A stretch of 64,000 nucleotides of DNA from an uncultured Actinomycetes bacterium (GCA_903836945.1 CAILSO010000008.1:1-64000); one strand, 5' to 3'. Positions 7,652 to 16,318 are shown, numbered from the stretch's first letter. Notes: generated by a model not told the origin, from the sequence alone. Translations and numbers: made by a program.

Positions 7652-8341
7652 ATGACCATGGAACTTTCACCGACCGCACGTGCATTCATCAGCCCAAGCG
7701 ATCTAACTTATGGCTGGGACAATTGCCATCGCTGCTTATGGCTCTATTACAACCATCAAGTAAAAGCGCCTTTAACAATGCCATTGGTTGGTGACCTCGC
7801 TGAAATGCAAGAGCTCTCCTACATCGGTAAAGCATCCGTTGATATGCATCCCGATATGCCCGAGGGTAAGGTCCACAAGCATGCAGGCTGGGTCGTTTCA
7901 AAACCGATTGAAGTAGATGGAGAAGTTACGCCCTTTGCTGTGCGCGGTAAATATGACCTGCTTATGGAACACCCAGATGGCGCATTTGGAATCGTTGATT
8001 GTAAGTTCCAAGCAAAGCCAACTGATAAGTCGAAGTTCTACGCCGCCCAGTTAGAGGCCTATGCCTTTGCTCTGGAAAATCCGGCTAAAGATGCGGCAGT
8101 TTCAATAACGACAGCCGGTCTCTTGGTCTGGTCGCCAGTAAAGATTCGCGGAAAATCCTCGGAGAATTTCGGAATGGAACTTGCCTGCAATTGGTTCCCC
8201 ACAAAGCGAGATCCAGAATTTATTGCCAACCGCTTAACTGAATTTATAAAGATGATCACGGGGCCAGTCCCGGAGTCAAAAGATAATTGCGAACAATGTC
8301 GCTACATTCAAGCCCGTACCGAGATATTAGCTAAAGCTTAA
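7652..8341 (+). CDS. PD-(D/E)XK nuclease superfamily protein with paired cysteines (RecB/Cas4-like)
   Basis: The 229-residue protein has the nuclease core in order: GKYDLLME (metal-binding Asp near residue 102), GIVDCKF (D-x-K near 116-118) and QLEAYAF (QxxxY near 133-137). Flanking the core are two CxxC pairs, NCHRC (C25, C28) and NCEQC (C213, C216). N- plus C-terminal cysteines clamp a 4Fe-4S cluster in Cas4 and AddB-type nucleases, so a similar cluster is plausible, though the 2+2 arrangement differs from the 1+3 of Cas4. An AGGAGAG Shine-Dalgarno lies just upstream; an ATG at 7658 would give better spacing. No CRISPR or recombination genes are adjacent. Its 3' end overlaps the plsC stop by 4 bases. 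The role, perhaps in DNA repair, is inferred. Confidence 0.75.
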   Translation: MTMELSPTARAFISPSDLTYGWDNCHRCLWLYYNHQVKAPLTMPLVGDLAEMQELSYIGKASVDMHPDMPEGKVHKHAGWVVSKPIEVDGEVTPFAVRGKYDLLMEHPDGAFGIVDCKFQAKPTDKSKFYAAQLEAYAFALENPAKDAAVSITTAGLLVWSPVKIRGKSSENFGMELACNWFPTKRDPEFIANRLTEFIKMITGPVPESKDNCEQCRYIQARTEILAKA

Positions 8342-9078
8342 GGCTTCTTCTTCGTTGTGCGCTTCTTAACCGGAGCGCTCTTCTTAGCTTCCTTCATGGC
8401 TTCGCGCTTTTCTTTAAGCAATAGCAGCTTGGCTTCTGACGCATACATCTCCACATATTCTTGACCGGAGAGCTCTTGAATTTTATTCATGATCTCATCT
8501 GTAATCTGTCGAAGAACTTTAAGATCTGAACTATCACCATCGAAATACATCGCTTCGCCAAATACCATCTCAACGCGGCGCACATTTGGAACTACCTGGC
8601 CTGTTGGTTGAATCTCAGCGGTATTAAACATCGCAACTGGAACAATTGCTGCGCCAGATTCAATCGCCATACGCGCAATTCCAGTCCGACCCTTATAGAG
8701 CCGACCATCTGGCGATCTGGTTCCTTCTGGATAAATACCGATACAGGCGCCATCGGCTAAAAGTTCTAAGCCAGTTAGTAGTGCGGCTTCACTTCTGCGT
8801 CCACCGGAGCGATCAACCGGAACTTGCCCAAGAGCTAAGAAGGTAATTTTCTTAATAAAACCTTTAATGCCAGGCGATGTGAAATATTCACTCTTTGCAA
8901 GGAAGGTTACTTTGCGAGGAACTACGAGCGGCATAAAAATTGAGTCACTAAAAGATAAATGGTTGGAGGCAATAATTACCGGCCCACTTTGTGGCACATT
9001 TCGAAGACCAGTTACCTTTGGCCGAAAGAGCAGCGTCAGAATTGGAATTAGAAAAGATTTAAGAGCTTGATAGACCAT
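8338..9078 (-). CDS. plsC: 1-acyl-sn-glycerol-3-phosphate acyltransferase family protein (PlsC)
   Basis: The 246-residue membrane-associated acyltransferase has the catalytic HxxxxD motif in SNHLSFSDS near residue 40, FLAKSEYF and the glycerol-3-phosphate binding motif YPEGTRSPDG near residue 120. It transfers an acyl group to lysophosphatidate in phospholipid synthesis. The C-terminus is an extended lysine-rich tail (KKRTTKKKP), which is unusual and might bind acidic lipids or nucleic acid. An AAGGG Shine-Dalgarno lies about 10 bases before the ATG. This is one of two PlsC-type genes in the window, the other being at 57.8 kb. Confidence 0.88.
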   Translation of the reverse strand: MVYQALKSFLIPILTLLFRPKVTGLRNVPQSGPVIIASNHLSFSDSIFMPLVVPRKVTFLAKSEYFTSPGIKGFIKKITFLALGQVPVDRSGGRRSEAALLTGLELLADGACIGIYPEGTRSPDGRLYKGRTGIARMAIESGAAIVPVAMFNTAEIQPTGQVVPNVRRVEMVFGEAMYFDGDSSDLKVLRQITDEIMNKIQELSGQEYVEMYASEAKLLLLKEKREAMKEAKKSAPVKKRTTKKKP

Positions 9079-9189
9079 TACTGCTCATCCCTTCCCTAAA
9101 TCATTTGCCTCTTGGTGCGTACTGGCATAAATATTTATTCCGAGGAGCATAATTTAGGGGTTATCCGGCATCTGTGACACCATCTGAGC

Positions 9190-10317
9190 GTGAGCAAGAT
9201 CCCAAACTCCGAATCTATCTACCGTTCTGGTGGGCAAATCGGAGTTTTGCTCATCCATGGCTTCCTGGGAACGCCGGTTTCGATAAAACCGTGGGCCCAA
9301 TCCTTAATCGAAGAAGGCTACACAGTAAGCGCCCCACTTCTACCCGGTCATGGAACTTCGCCAAATGCTCTAAATAAGACAACTTGGGAAGATTGGTATT
9401 CGTGTGTTGAGCGCGAATTCTTAAAATTAAGGAACGAATGTGAGCGAGTATTTGTTGCGGGTTTCTCGATGGGCGGGGCGTTAGCGCTTCGACTCTCCCA
9501 GATACGCGGTTCGGAAATTGAAGGAACAATTTTATTGAATGCATCAATCTATGATGAACGAAAAATCTTTCACTTAGTTCCAGTGCTTTCCAAATTACTT
9601 CCAACACTTAAGGGTGGTCCGACCGATGTCGCGAAACCAAATCCACCAATACATACCTATGATCGGATTCCACTTCGCGCTCTGGATTCACTTCGTAAAC
9701 TTTGGAAGATTGTAGAAAGAGATTTGTATCTAGTTGATCTTCCTTTAATGGTTGCTTACTCAATAAATGATCACACGGTCCATCCGGTGTGTAGCGAGAC
9801 AATCATTGACAATGTCTTCTCGGTCGATATTCGAGAAGTTATCTTCGAAAAGTCATTTCACAACGTCTGCCTTGACTATGACTCCGAAGGTTTAAATGAA
9901 GAGACCATTGAATTTATTCGCGCTGTACTTTCCGGAGATCTAATGCGAGGAGAGTCTTATGCCGAAATGGATGAGCGGGAGTTGATTGATGCCGAATTTG
10001 AATCGATAGTTTCTGGCCTATCCCTCGACGAATCGGCCCCTACGACATATTTAGATGAATTAGATGCAAGAAAATATGACCCTGAAGGATTTACTCCTCC
10101 ATCTCCCCGGGCCCCAAGAATTGATCAGAAGTACCGCGCCGCACTCTTTGGAATTATTGGCGGCGCCGGATATTTACTAATAGAGATAACCACCGGTTTT
10201 GATTTTCTGGGACTAGGCCCATGGCCGGGCATCTTGGGCTTTATTGGTGGTGTTGCCACATTTATTTGGCGAACCGCAAAGCCAAATGAAGACTTTGATG
10301 AAGGTGTGGAACTTTAA
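9190..10317 (+). CDS. Alpha/beta hydrolase (carboxylesterase-like) with C-terminal membrane anchor
   Basis: The 375-residue protein begins with a serine hydrolase domain of about 245 residues: the oxyanion segment LLIHGFLGTP, the nucleophile elbow AGFSMGGALA (Ser near 94), an Asp in SINDHTVHP and the His in KSFHNVCLDYD. This is the pattern of carboxylesterase/monoacylglycerol-lipase-like enzymes. About 70 acidic linker residues follow, then two hydrophobic helices (YRAALFGIIGGAGYLLIEI and GPWPGILGFIGGVATFIW), so the fusion is probably membrane-tethered. The GTG start has CACCAT 6 bases upstream, a weaker match to the leaderless pattern. It stops directly against the convergent kinase gene. 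Confidence 0.85.
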   Translation: MSKIPNSESIYRSGGQIGVLLIHGFLGTPVSIKPWAQSLIEEGYTVSAPLLPGHGTSPNALNKTTWEDWYSCVEREFLKLRNECERVFVAGFSMGGALALRLSQIRGSEIEGTILLNASIYDERKIFHLVPVLSKLLPTLKGGPTDVAKPNPPIHTYDRIPLRALDSLRKLWKIVERDLYLVDLPLMVAYSINDHTVHPVCSETIIDNVFSVDIREVIFEKSFHNVCLDYDSEGLNEETIEFIRAVLSGDLMRGESYAEMDERELIDAEFESIVSGLSLDESAPTTYLDELDARKYDPEGFTPPSPRAPRIDQKYRAALFGIIGGAGYLLIEITTGFDFLGLGPWPGILGFIGGVATFIWRTAKPNEDFDEGVEL

Positions 10318-11259
10318 TTAGCGGCGGGCTAGGTCGGCAACACCTACCAGTCCTGCATCATTTCCTAATTTTGCAGCAACCACCTGTGGCAATTTCTGGT
10401 TCTTAGCGAAGCGAATATTTTCTTCCAACGACTTTCTAGTTGGCTCAAGTAATAAATCTCCCGCATCAACTACACCTCCGCCGATCACAATGATCTCCGG
10501 ATCAAGTGCTGCGGCAAGTGATGCCGCCCCAACCCCAAGCCAATAACCAGTTTGGGCAAGTAATTGTGCAGCTAACTCATCGCCCGCCTTTGCCGCAAAA
10601 GTTATGTGCTCGCCCTTTAAACCTTCGATAGTTCCATCACCGAAAGAGAGAATTTTCGAGCCGCTTGAAATATCTGATGAGAGCGCTTGCCTGGTGTGAC
10701 GCATCAGCGCCGTACCTGAAGCGTATTGCTCTAAGCATCCGTGAGAGCCACAACCGCATGCCAGCCCATTATCTACTGCGCGGATATGTCCAAACTCTGC
10801 GGCAACCCCATGCGCACCGCGATAGAGCGAACCATTTACGATAAGTCCGCCGCCAATGCCAGTGCCTACTGTGAGGATTACAGCATGATCAATTCCTTTT
10901 GCTGCGCCATGGATTGCTTCACCCCAGGCTGCTGAATTCGCATCGTTCTCCACAACACACTCCAACTTTGTTAAAGCAAAGAGTTCGTTGCGCAGATTAA
11001 TGCCATCCCAATCAGCAATATTTGGCGCGCCGATGAGGGTTTGGCGATCTGATGAGACAAGTGTTGCAGCCGAAATTCCAACGCTAGTAACTTCATATTT
11101 TCCAGCTAGCTCAAGAATGACCTCAGAAATAGTTGAAGTTAAAGCTTTACCGCCACTCTTGGGAGTATCGCGCCGGGTACTTTCTAAAATTTCGCCCGCT
11201 AAATTTACAACTCCACCGAGGACCTTAGTGCCGCCAATATCGACGCCAATACTTAGCAA
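10318..11259 (-). CDS. ROK family sugar kinase (glucokinase-like)
   Basis: The roughly 313-residue protein has the ROK N-terminal phosphate motif IGVDIGGTKVLGG, ENDANSAAWGE with a catalytic Asp, VGTGIGGGLIVNG, the HGVAAEFGHI helix and the zinc-binding CGCGSHGCLEQYASG motif. ROK kinases of this form phosphorylate glucose or other hexoses with ATP; glucose is the likely substrate but is not proved. The track start (TTG 11274) overlaps the upstream gene. I chose the TTG at 11259 because AAGG lies 8 bases before it and the protein then starts MLSIGVDIGGTK, the usual distance to the first motif. It is the second gene of a unit with the SRPBCC protein. Confidence 0.88.
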   Translation of the reverse strand: MLSIGVDIGGTKVLGGVVNLAGEILESTRRDTPKSGGKALTSTISEVILELAGKYEVTSVGISAATLVSSDRQTLIGAPNIADWDGINLRNELFALTKLECVVENDANSAAWGEAIHGAAKGIDHAVILTVGTGIGGGLIVNGSLYRGAHGVAAEFGHIRAVDNGLACGCGSHGCLEQYASGTALMRHTRQALSSDISSGSKILSFGDGTIEGLKGEHITFAAKAGDELAAQLLAQTGYWLGVGAASLAAALDPEIIVIGGGVVDAGDLLLEPTRKSLEENIRFAKNQKLPQVVAAKLGNDAGLVGVADLARR

Positions 11260-11263
11260 AAAA

Positions 11264-11701
11264 TTATCCTTCAATCTTCTTCTTCAATTGGTTCAAGGCT
11301 AAATCAATGGTGGCCCGCTCTTGTTTATTACGCATCATGGCCGGCACCGGCATCGAAAGTCCCACTGTCAATTCGTAGGTAACAGTTGTGGTCTCATCGC
11401 CATTATCTTTAATATCAAATGCCCCGCTCATCTCGGTTAGCAAATCTGCATCATCCAAAGAGAACTCGATACGTGCTGGAGCTTTACTCCAGTCATAATC
11501 TAAGGTGACGTTATCTCGGACAACCCCGGCTTCGATGGAGATCGCTACCTTGGTCGGGCGATCAGAACCATCCTTCGCCAAAATACTTACGCTCTTAGTT
11601 GAAGTCGACCAGGAAGGATAACTGGCCAAGTCGAATAGGAGTTCGGTTACTTGGGAGGCAGGTGCTTCAATCAAAATAGAATTCTTAGAAATCTCGCTCA
11701 T
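11264..11701 (-). CDS. SRPBCC (START-like, polyketide cyclase/dehydrase-type) family protein
   Basis: The 145-residue protein shows the helix-grip pattern: N-terminal strand NSILIEAPASQVTELLFDLASYPSW, a series of beta strands, and a long C-terminal helix starting near ALNQLKKKIEG. SRPBCC proteins hold hydrophobic ligands in a cavity; actinobacteria have many small ones of unknown role. The TTG at 11707 in the track is replaced by ATG 11701, because TAATCT sits 6 bases before that ATG in the leaderless arrangement. The ROK kinase follows 4 bases after the stop codon. Confidence 0.8.
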   Translation of the reverse strand: MSEISKNSILIEAPASQVTELLFDLASYPSWSTSTKSVSILAKDGSDRPTKVAISIEAGVVRDNVTLDYDWSKAPARIEFSLDDADLLTEMSGAFDIKDNGDETTTVTYELTVGLSMPVPAMMRNKQERATIDLALNQLKKKIEG

Positions 11702-11707
11702 GGTCAA

Positions 11708-11713
11708 AGATTA
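11708..11713 (-). promoter_or_regulatory. Leaderless -10 (TAATCT) for SRPBCC/ROK unit
   Basis: TAATCT, 6 bases, then ATG at 11701. Confidence 0.6.
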
Positions 11714-11771
11714 CCCATAAAGAGCGCACACATATTCTAGAAAAATCTAGAAAAAGAGAGGAATTCGGCGC

Positions 11772-11777
11772 TAGCGT
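11772..11777 (+). promoter_or_regulatory. Leaderless -10 (TAGCGT) for fadD
   Basis: TAGCGT, 6 bases, then ATG at 11784. The -35 region is not recognisable. Confidence 0.55.
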
Positions 11778-11783
11778 TGGCCC

Positions 11784-13568
11784 ATGGATCTCTTCACAGT
11801 GCCAGCTCTGGTCCCACCAGCAACATCTGGAAATTTAAGTGACTTACTTTCAAAGCGAAGTGAGACCGAGCCTGATCGCATAATCCTCTCGCGTCCGCTG
11901 GGCGATGGTTGGCAGAGCGTTACTGCACGCGAATTTGAGAAGGAAGTAATAGCTGCTGCAAAAGGTTTAATCGCTGGTGGTATTGCGCAAGGTGATCGCG
12001 TGGCGCTTATGGCTAAGACCAGGTATGAGTGGACCGTTCTTGATTTCGCAATTTGGTATGCCGGCGCGGTTACGGTTCCGATCTATGAAACCTCAAGTAC
12101 CGAACAAGTCGAATGGATTCTCTCAGATTCAGGTGCGGTTGCCATCATCGTTGAAACCCCACAACTTCGCGAAATTGTTACACCAGCGCTAACCGCAAAA
12201 GTTAAATCAGTCTGGACAATCACTGATGGCGCCATCTCCCAGTTAGAAAATTCTGGAGTCGCTATCACCGCCGAAGAAATCACTAATCGCAGAAAAGCTC
12301 TGGCCCCTGATTCACTTGCAACGCTAATTTATACGTCTGGAACAACCGGAAAGCCAAAGGGTGTTTCGCTAACTCACGGCAACTTCCTATCGGAGTGTGG
12401 AAATGTCGTGCAAGGCGCATCGGATCTATTCTTAAAGCCAGGCGGCTCAACTTTATTGTTCTTGCCGATTGCACATGTCTTTGGTCGGATGGTTCAAGTA
12501 GGCGCCATCACTGCCGGACTTCATATGGCTCATTGCGGCGATATCACCCGACTCCCAGTTGACTTAGCATCCTTCAAACCAACCTTCGTTTTAGCAGTCC
12601 CACGAATCTTTGAAAAGGTATACAACGGCGCAGAAGCAAAGGCCGATGCAGCAGGCAAGGGAAAGATCTTTAGAAAGGCCGCTGATATTGCGATTGCATA
12701 TAGCGAAGGCTTAGATGCAAATAAAATTTCATTTAGCCTTCGAATTAAACATTTAATCTTTGACAAGCTGGTCTACTCAAAGATTCGAACCGCCCTAGGT
12801 GGGCGAGTTGAAGCAGCAATCTCTGGTGGCGCGCCACTTGGCAGCCGGCTTGGTCATTTCTATCGTGGCGCCGGTATAAATATCTTTGAAGGTTATGGCC
12901 TAACCGAGACCACAGCTGGTGCGACTTTAAACTTAACTACAGCCCAAAAGATTGGTTCGGTTGGCAAGCCGCTTCCTGGAACAACGATCAAGATTGCACC
13001 AGATGGCGAAGTCCTAATTAAGGGCGCAATCATCATGAGTGGTTATTGGCAAAATGATGCTGCAAATATAGAGGCCCTTGAATCAGATGGCTACTTCCAC
13101 AGTGGCGACCTTGGCTCGCTAGATGATCAAGGTTTCCTATCTATCACTGGACGTAAGAAAGAATTAATCGTAACTTCGGGCGGTAAAAACGTTGCGCCGG
13201 CCGTTCTGGAGGATCGAGTAAGGGCGCATCCATTGGTTAGCCAATGCATGGTGGTCGGAGATAACAAGCCATTTATTGCAGCTCTCGTAACAATAGATCC
13301 AGATGCAATTAAGAGTTGGATCGCGAGCAATAAGAAGGATGGGGCAACGATCCCAGCTTTGGTAAATGATCCAGATTTAATTGCCGTTGTACAGACTGCA
13401 ATTGATGAAGCAAATAAAGCGGTTAGCCGAGCTGAATCAATTAGAAAATTTGTAATACTTCCTAGTGATTTCACGGTAGCTGGTGGCCAACTAACCGCAA
13501 AGATGTCCGTTAAACGACATGTGGTTAGCACGGAATTTGCATCGGAGATTGCCGCCCTATACGCGTGA
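11784..13568 (+). CDS. Long-chain acyl-CoA synthetase (AMP-forming)
   Basis: The 594-residue adenylate-forming enzyme has the AMP-binding P-loop TLIYTSGTTGKPKG near residue 180, FLPIAHVFGR, the A5 motif GYGLTETTAG, YFHSGDLGSLDDQGFL and GRKKELIVTSGGKNVAP. The C-terminal lysine that completes adenylation lies in LTAKMSVKR. It activates fatty acids to acyl-CoA for beta-oxidation or lipid synthesis, in the FadD15 type common in actinobacteria. It has a leaderless promoter and overlaps the next gene by 4 bases (GTGA), which couples their translation. Confidence 0.93.
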   Translation: MDLFTVPALVPPATSGNLSDLLSKRSETEPDRIILSRPLGDGWQSVTAREFEKEVIAAAKGLIAGGIAQGDRVALMAKTRYEWTVLDFAIWYAGAVTVPIYETSSTEQVEWILSDSGAVAIIVETPQLREIVTPALTAKVKSVWTITDGAISQLENSGVAITAEEITNRRKALAPDSLATLIYTSGTTGKPKGVSLTHGNFLSECGNVVQGASDLFLKPGGSTLLFLPIAHVFGRMVQVGAITAGLHMAHCGDITRLPVDLASFKPTFVLAVPRIFEKVYNGAEAKADAAGKGKIFRKAADIAIAYSEGLDANKISFSLRIKHLIFDKLVYSKIRTALGGRVEAAISGGAPLGSRLGHFYRGAGINIFEGYGLTETTAGATLNLTTAQKIGSVGKPLPGTTIKIAPDGEVLIKGAIIMSGYWQNDAANIEALESDGYFHSGDLGSLDDQGFLSITGRKKELIVTSGGKNVAPAVLEDRVRAHPLVSQCMVVGDNKPFIAALVTIDPDAIKSWIASNKKDGATIPALVNDPDLIAVVQTAIDEANKAVSRAESIRKFVILPSDFTVAGGQLTAKMSVKRHVVSTEFASEIAALYA

Positions 13569-14125
13569 ATTTAATAAAGCAGTTGCACGATGAATTGGCT
13601 GATCACTTAAGGGTGGTCTCCAATCAAATTGATTCAGCAATCGGCGATGACTCTTTAGATCAAAAAACCAGAAGCGAACTTCGATCAATAGTCGCAAATT
13701 TTGATGAACTCCTAGAGCAATTACGCGCTGATTTACTTCCCTCTACCGGCAAGAGCCCGCAAGTCTTTTCAATAGCAATCCGAAAATTAATCGCAGATAT
13801 TTTAGATAAAGCGAAGGTGATTCAGGGCAATGCGCTGAGTTCGGAACTTGCCAATCAGGTCACCGAACTTCTTTCATTTCCAAGGGAGCTACTAACTTCA
13901 CCTAAAATCAAATTTGAACCAGAGAGCTCACTAAGCGCCCGCGAGCGAGAAGTCCTGAAACTACTTCCGCAAGGTTTAACCTCAAAAGAGATGGCCTTAA
14001 GCCTCTTCTTAACTGAGGCAACGATAAAAACACATTTGGCTAGCATCTACCGAAAACTTCAAGTAGGAAATCGAGTTCAGGCAATCGCCGTCGCGCTGGA
14101 AAGCGGTTTAATTAAGAGTAAGTAA
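13565..14125 (+). CDS. LuxR-family HTH protein with N-terminal helical domain
   Basis: The 186-residue protein starts with a helical region of about 120 residues (DELADHLRVVSNQIDSAIGDD, then VANFDELLEQLRADLL) with no family I recognise. The C-terminus is a LuxR/GerE HTH: LSAREREVLKLLPQGLTSKEMA followed by TEATIKTHLASIYRKLQVGNR. It is translationally coupled to the acyl-CoA synthetase through a GTGA overlap, so it may sense an acyl-CoA or fatty acid and control lipid genes; that link is inference from position only. It converges with pimB and overlaps it by 18 bases. Confidence 0.82.
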   Translation: MNLIKQLHDELADHLRVVSNQIDSAIGDDSLDQKTRSELRSIVANFDELLEQLRADLLPSTGKSPQVFSIAIRKLIADILDKAKVIQGNALSSELANQVTELLSFPRELLTSPKIKFEPESSLSAREREVLKLLPQGLTSKEMALSLFLTEATIKTHLASIYRKLQVGNRVQAIAVALESGLIKSK

Positions 14126-15265
14126 CTCGGAAAATTTCTTGCCCCATATTTTCCAAGCCCAATTTTCAACTACCCAATTGCGACCAGTAGCGCCCAACTC
14201 TTTTAGCTTCGGTAAATCAGAGAGCGCAGCGTTTACAACATCGCTGATATCTCTTGGGCTCTTTCCATCTACTAAATATCCGGTCTTCCCAACTAGTACC
14301 GCATCAGGTGCGCCGCCAGATTTTCCGGCGATAACTGGAAGGCCACAAGCGCTTGCTTCGAGATAAACAATTCCAAGTCCTTCAACTTCTAAACCAAAGA
14401 GCCTTGATCTAGAGGGCATAATAAATAAATCTGCCATCAATAAATGCTTAGGAAGTTCGGGGTAGGTAAGCCGGCCAAGGAACAATACATTTGAACCAAT
14501 TCCCAATTTGGCAACCATCGATTCGAGTTTTGCGGCTCGCGGACCTTCACCGATTAAAACCAATACTGCCTTCGGATATTTCTTCAAGATTTCCGGCACT
14601 GCTTGAATTAATTTATCGCCACCTTTTCTATGAACCAAGCGACCAACACACATGATTACCAAGTTATTGGTCAAGTTATATTTCGCTAGAAGATCTGTGG
14701 GTTTTGGACCTGGCTTAAAATGTTCAATATCAATACCAGGTGCGATGTGAACTAATTTTGGTGAATTGCCAAGAGCTGGGGCTATTGCTTGTTTGGTGTA
14801 CTCCCCCAAATAAGTTATTACATCGACGCTATTTCCAATACGACGCATCGCCCATTTGAATATCGCTACCTTGGACCACCAGACCTCATGGCCGTGAGTA
14901 AGTGCAATAATCTTTTTGGCGCCAGCCTTTTTTAATGAGGGTGACATCCACGCCAATGGCGCAGCTGCTCCAAACCAAACTACCTCGCACTTAAATTTTT
15001 GTAGCACCTGTTTCACTTCACGAGTTACACGTGGTGTGGGCAATAAGACTTTGCTCTTATCGCGTAAAACAAGTACGCCATATTTTTTTGCGAGTTCTTT
15101 ATCAAACTGATCAGCGCCCGCTTGGCTTGAGGTGTAAATAACGATCTCCTCGCCATTTAATTGCTCGATTAGCCCAAGAATAAAAGTTTCAATACCGCCA
15201 GCGCGAGGTCCTAAATCATTTGTTACTAGCAGGATCCGCCGCGTGTTAGATGCGCTTTGCACCAT
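14108..15265 (-). CDS. GT4 glycosyltransferase, phosphatidylinositol mannosyltransferase PimB-like
   Basis: The 385-residue GT-B glycosyltransferase has the glycine-rich N-terminal acceptor loop LGPRAGGIETF, LTHGHEVWW, the HIAPGIDIEHFKP linker, CVGRLVHRKGG at the donor domain and the E-x7-E motif (EVEGLGIVYLEA) of family 4. The overall pattern fits actinobacterial alpha-mannosyltransferases that extend phosphatidylinositol mannosides (PimB'), but another GDP-sugar acceptor is possible. The ORF track start would overlap the upstream gene by 50 bases. I use the ATG at 15265, which gives MVQSASNTRRILLVTND and a 20-base overlap. It is downstream of the NlpC/P60 gene in one envelope-related unit. 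Confidence 0.82.
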   Translation of the reverse strand: MVQSASNTRRILLVTNDLGPRAGGIETFILGLIEQLNGEEIVIYTSSQAGADQFDKELAKKYGVLVLRDKSKVLLPTPRVTREVKQVLQKFKCEVVWFGAAAPLAWMSPSLKKAGAKKIIALTHGHEVWWSKVAIFKWAMRRIGNSVDVITYLGEYTKQAIAPALGNSPKLVHIAPGIDIEHFKPGPKPTDLLAKYNLTNNLVIMCVGRLVHRKGGDKLIQAVPEILKKYPKAVLVLIGEGPRAAKLESMVAKLGIGSNVLFLGRLTYPELPKHLLMADLFIMPSRSRLFGLEVEGLGIVYLEASACGLPVIAGKSGGAPDAVLVGKTGYLVDGKSPRDISDVVNAALSDLPKLKELGATGRNWVVENWAWKIWGKKFSELLTLN

Positions 15266-16262
15266 AGAAAATTTCAGAGCCGAAGGTTTGTCCAAAACTT
15301 TCTACCTTTACGCGCGCGCCAGGGTGTGGTGCATTAACCATGCGACCATCCCCCAGATAGATACCAACGTGCGAGATGTAATGGTGACGACCGAAGAAGA
15401 CTAAATCTCCCGGTTGTAATTTATTAAAGGGAACAGATTTACCAAAGCCGGCTTGAGCTGCGGCAGAATGTGGGAGCGAGACACCGGCTCGACCAAAACC
15501 AACCATCGTTAAACCACTGCAATCCCAGTAAGTCATTCCGGCTGCGCCGAATGAATAACGCTTACCAATTTGAGAGATCGCAAATCTAAGAGCGATCGCG
15601 CCGCGTCCCGATCCGAGGTTTGCCTTAGCGGCTTCGGCGATAGAAGCTGCTTGATCAGCATTCTCCTGCGAATCAACTAGCGCTGCCAATCTGGCACGTT
15701 CGGCCTTGCTAAGTGAATCCAAAAGCTTTTGAGCTTCAGCTAACTTGTCATTAGCCGCCTTCTCTTGCGCCACATATCTAGCTTGCGCAGCCTTTGCCAA
15801 TGTAACTTGATCGGTAACTGTTAGCGAGGTCGCGGTTAAGCGTTGCTTTGCAACACTATATTGACGCAATTGCTCGGATTGGTGCTTAGTAACCGATTGC
15901 AATGAACCTGCAGCATTTAAAAATAACTTTGGGTCGGATGAGAATAAGAGCTGCATGCTCTGGCTAAGTCCGCCACTCTTGTATTGCTCTCTGGCAATCG
16001 CACCTAGCGTTTTTTGAAATTGGGAAACCGTCTTAGCTTCTGCATCAGCTTGCTTTTGAACTGAGGTCAGTGTGCGATTTAAATTATTTAATTGAACCTG
16101 TGCATGTTGCGCTGCTTCACCGGCCGCAGCAGCATCCTCTTGAAGCGCCCGAACCTTTGCTTGCACATCTTGAATGGATGGCGCGGCATAAGCCGAATTT
16201 GGGAGCAGAGTAGCCAGCAGAGCCAGCGCCGCGATTGATCGCAATACTCGGCCAAGATTCAT
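15246..16262 (-). CDS. Secreted NlpC/P60 peptidoglycan endopeptidase with coiled-coil domain (RipA-like)
   Basis: The 338-residue protein has a Sec signal peptide (IAALALLATLLPNSAYA-APS), then a long coiled coil (about residues 30-210) rich in A, Q and K. The C-terminal NlpC/P60 domain has the catalytic Cys in YWDCSGLTMVGF, the His in FFGRHHYISHVGIYLG and the conserved tail NAPHPGARVKVE. Such enzymes cleave the D-Glu/mDAP bond of peptide stems at the division septum; the coiled coil usually autoinhibits or localises them. ATG 16262 is preferred over the track TTG (16268) because TACCCT precedes it by exactly 6 bases. Confidence 0.9.
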   Translation of the reverse strand: MNLGRVLRSIAALALLATLLPNSAYAAPSIQDVQAKVRALQEDAAAAGEAAQHAQVQLNNLNRTLTSVQKQADAEAKTVSQFQKTLGAIAREQYKSGGLSQSMQLLFSSDPKLFLNAAGSLQSVTKHQSEQLRQYSVAKQRLTATSLTVTDQVTLAKAAQARYVAQEKAANDKLAEAQKLLDSLSKAERARLAALVDSQENADQAASIAEAAKANLGSGRGAIALRFAISQIGKRYSFGAAGMTYWDCSGLTMVGFGRAGVSLPHSAAAQAGFGKSVPFNKLQPGDLVFFGRHHYISHVGIYLGDGRMVNAPHPGARVKVESFGQTFGSEIFYGAKRI

Positions 16263-16268
16263 CTGCAA

Positions 16269-16274
16269 AGGGTA
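16269..16274 (-). promoter_or_regulatory. Leaderless -10 (TACCCT) for NlpC/P60 gene
   Basis: TACCCT, 6 bases, then ATG at 16262. It is back to back with the RibD-like gene promoter; the two starts are 56 bases apart. Confidence 0.6.
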
Positions 16275-16306
16275 ACAAAGAGGCTCTTAATAGGAGTAAT
16301 TCACAA

Positions 16307-16312
16307 TACCTT
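16307..16312 (+). promoter_or_regulatory. Leaderless -10 (TACCTT) for RibD-like gene
   Basis: TACCTT, 6 bases, then GTG at 16319. This fixes the start downstream of the track start at 16235. Confidence 0.6.
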
Positions 16313-16318
16313 TACGCT

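Noticed and set aside
7652-8341. Assigning the nuclease-like gene as Cas4
   Set aside because: There are no cas genes or arrays in the window, and the cysteine arrangement is 2+2 rather than 1+3.
16235-16318. Longer N-terminus for the RibD-like protein
   Set aside because: It would overlap the divergent NlpC/P60 start. The leaderless -10 and family alignment favour GTG 16319.
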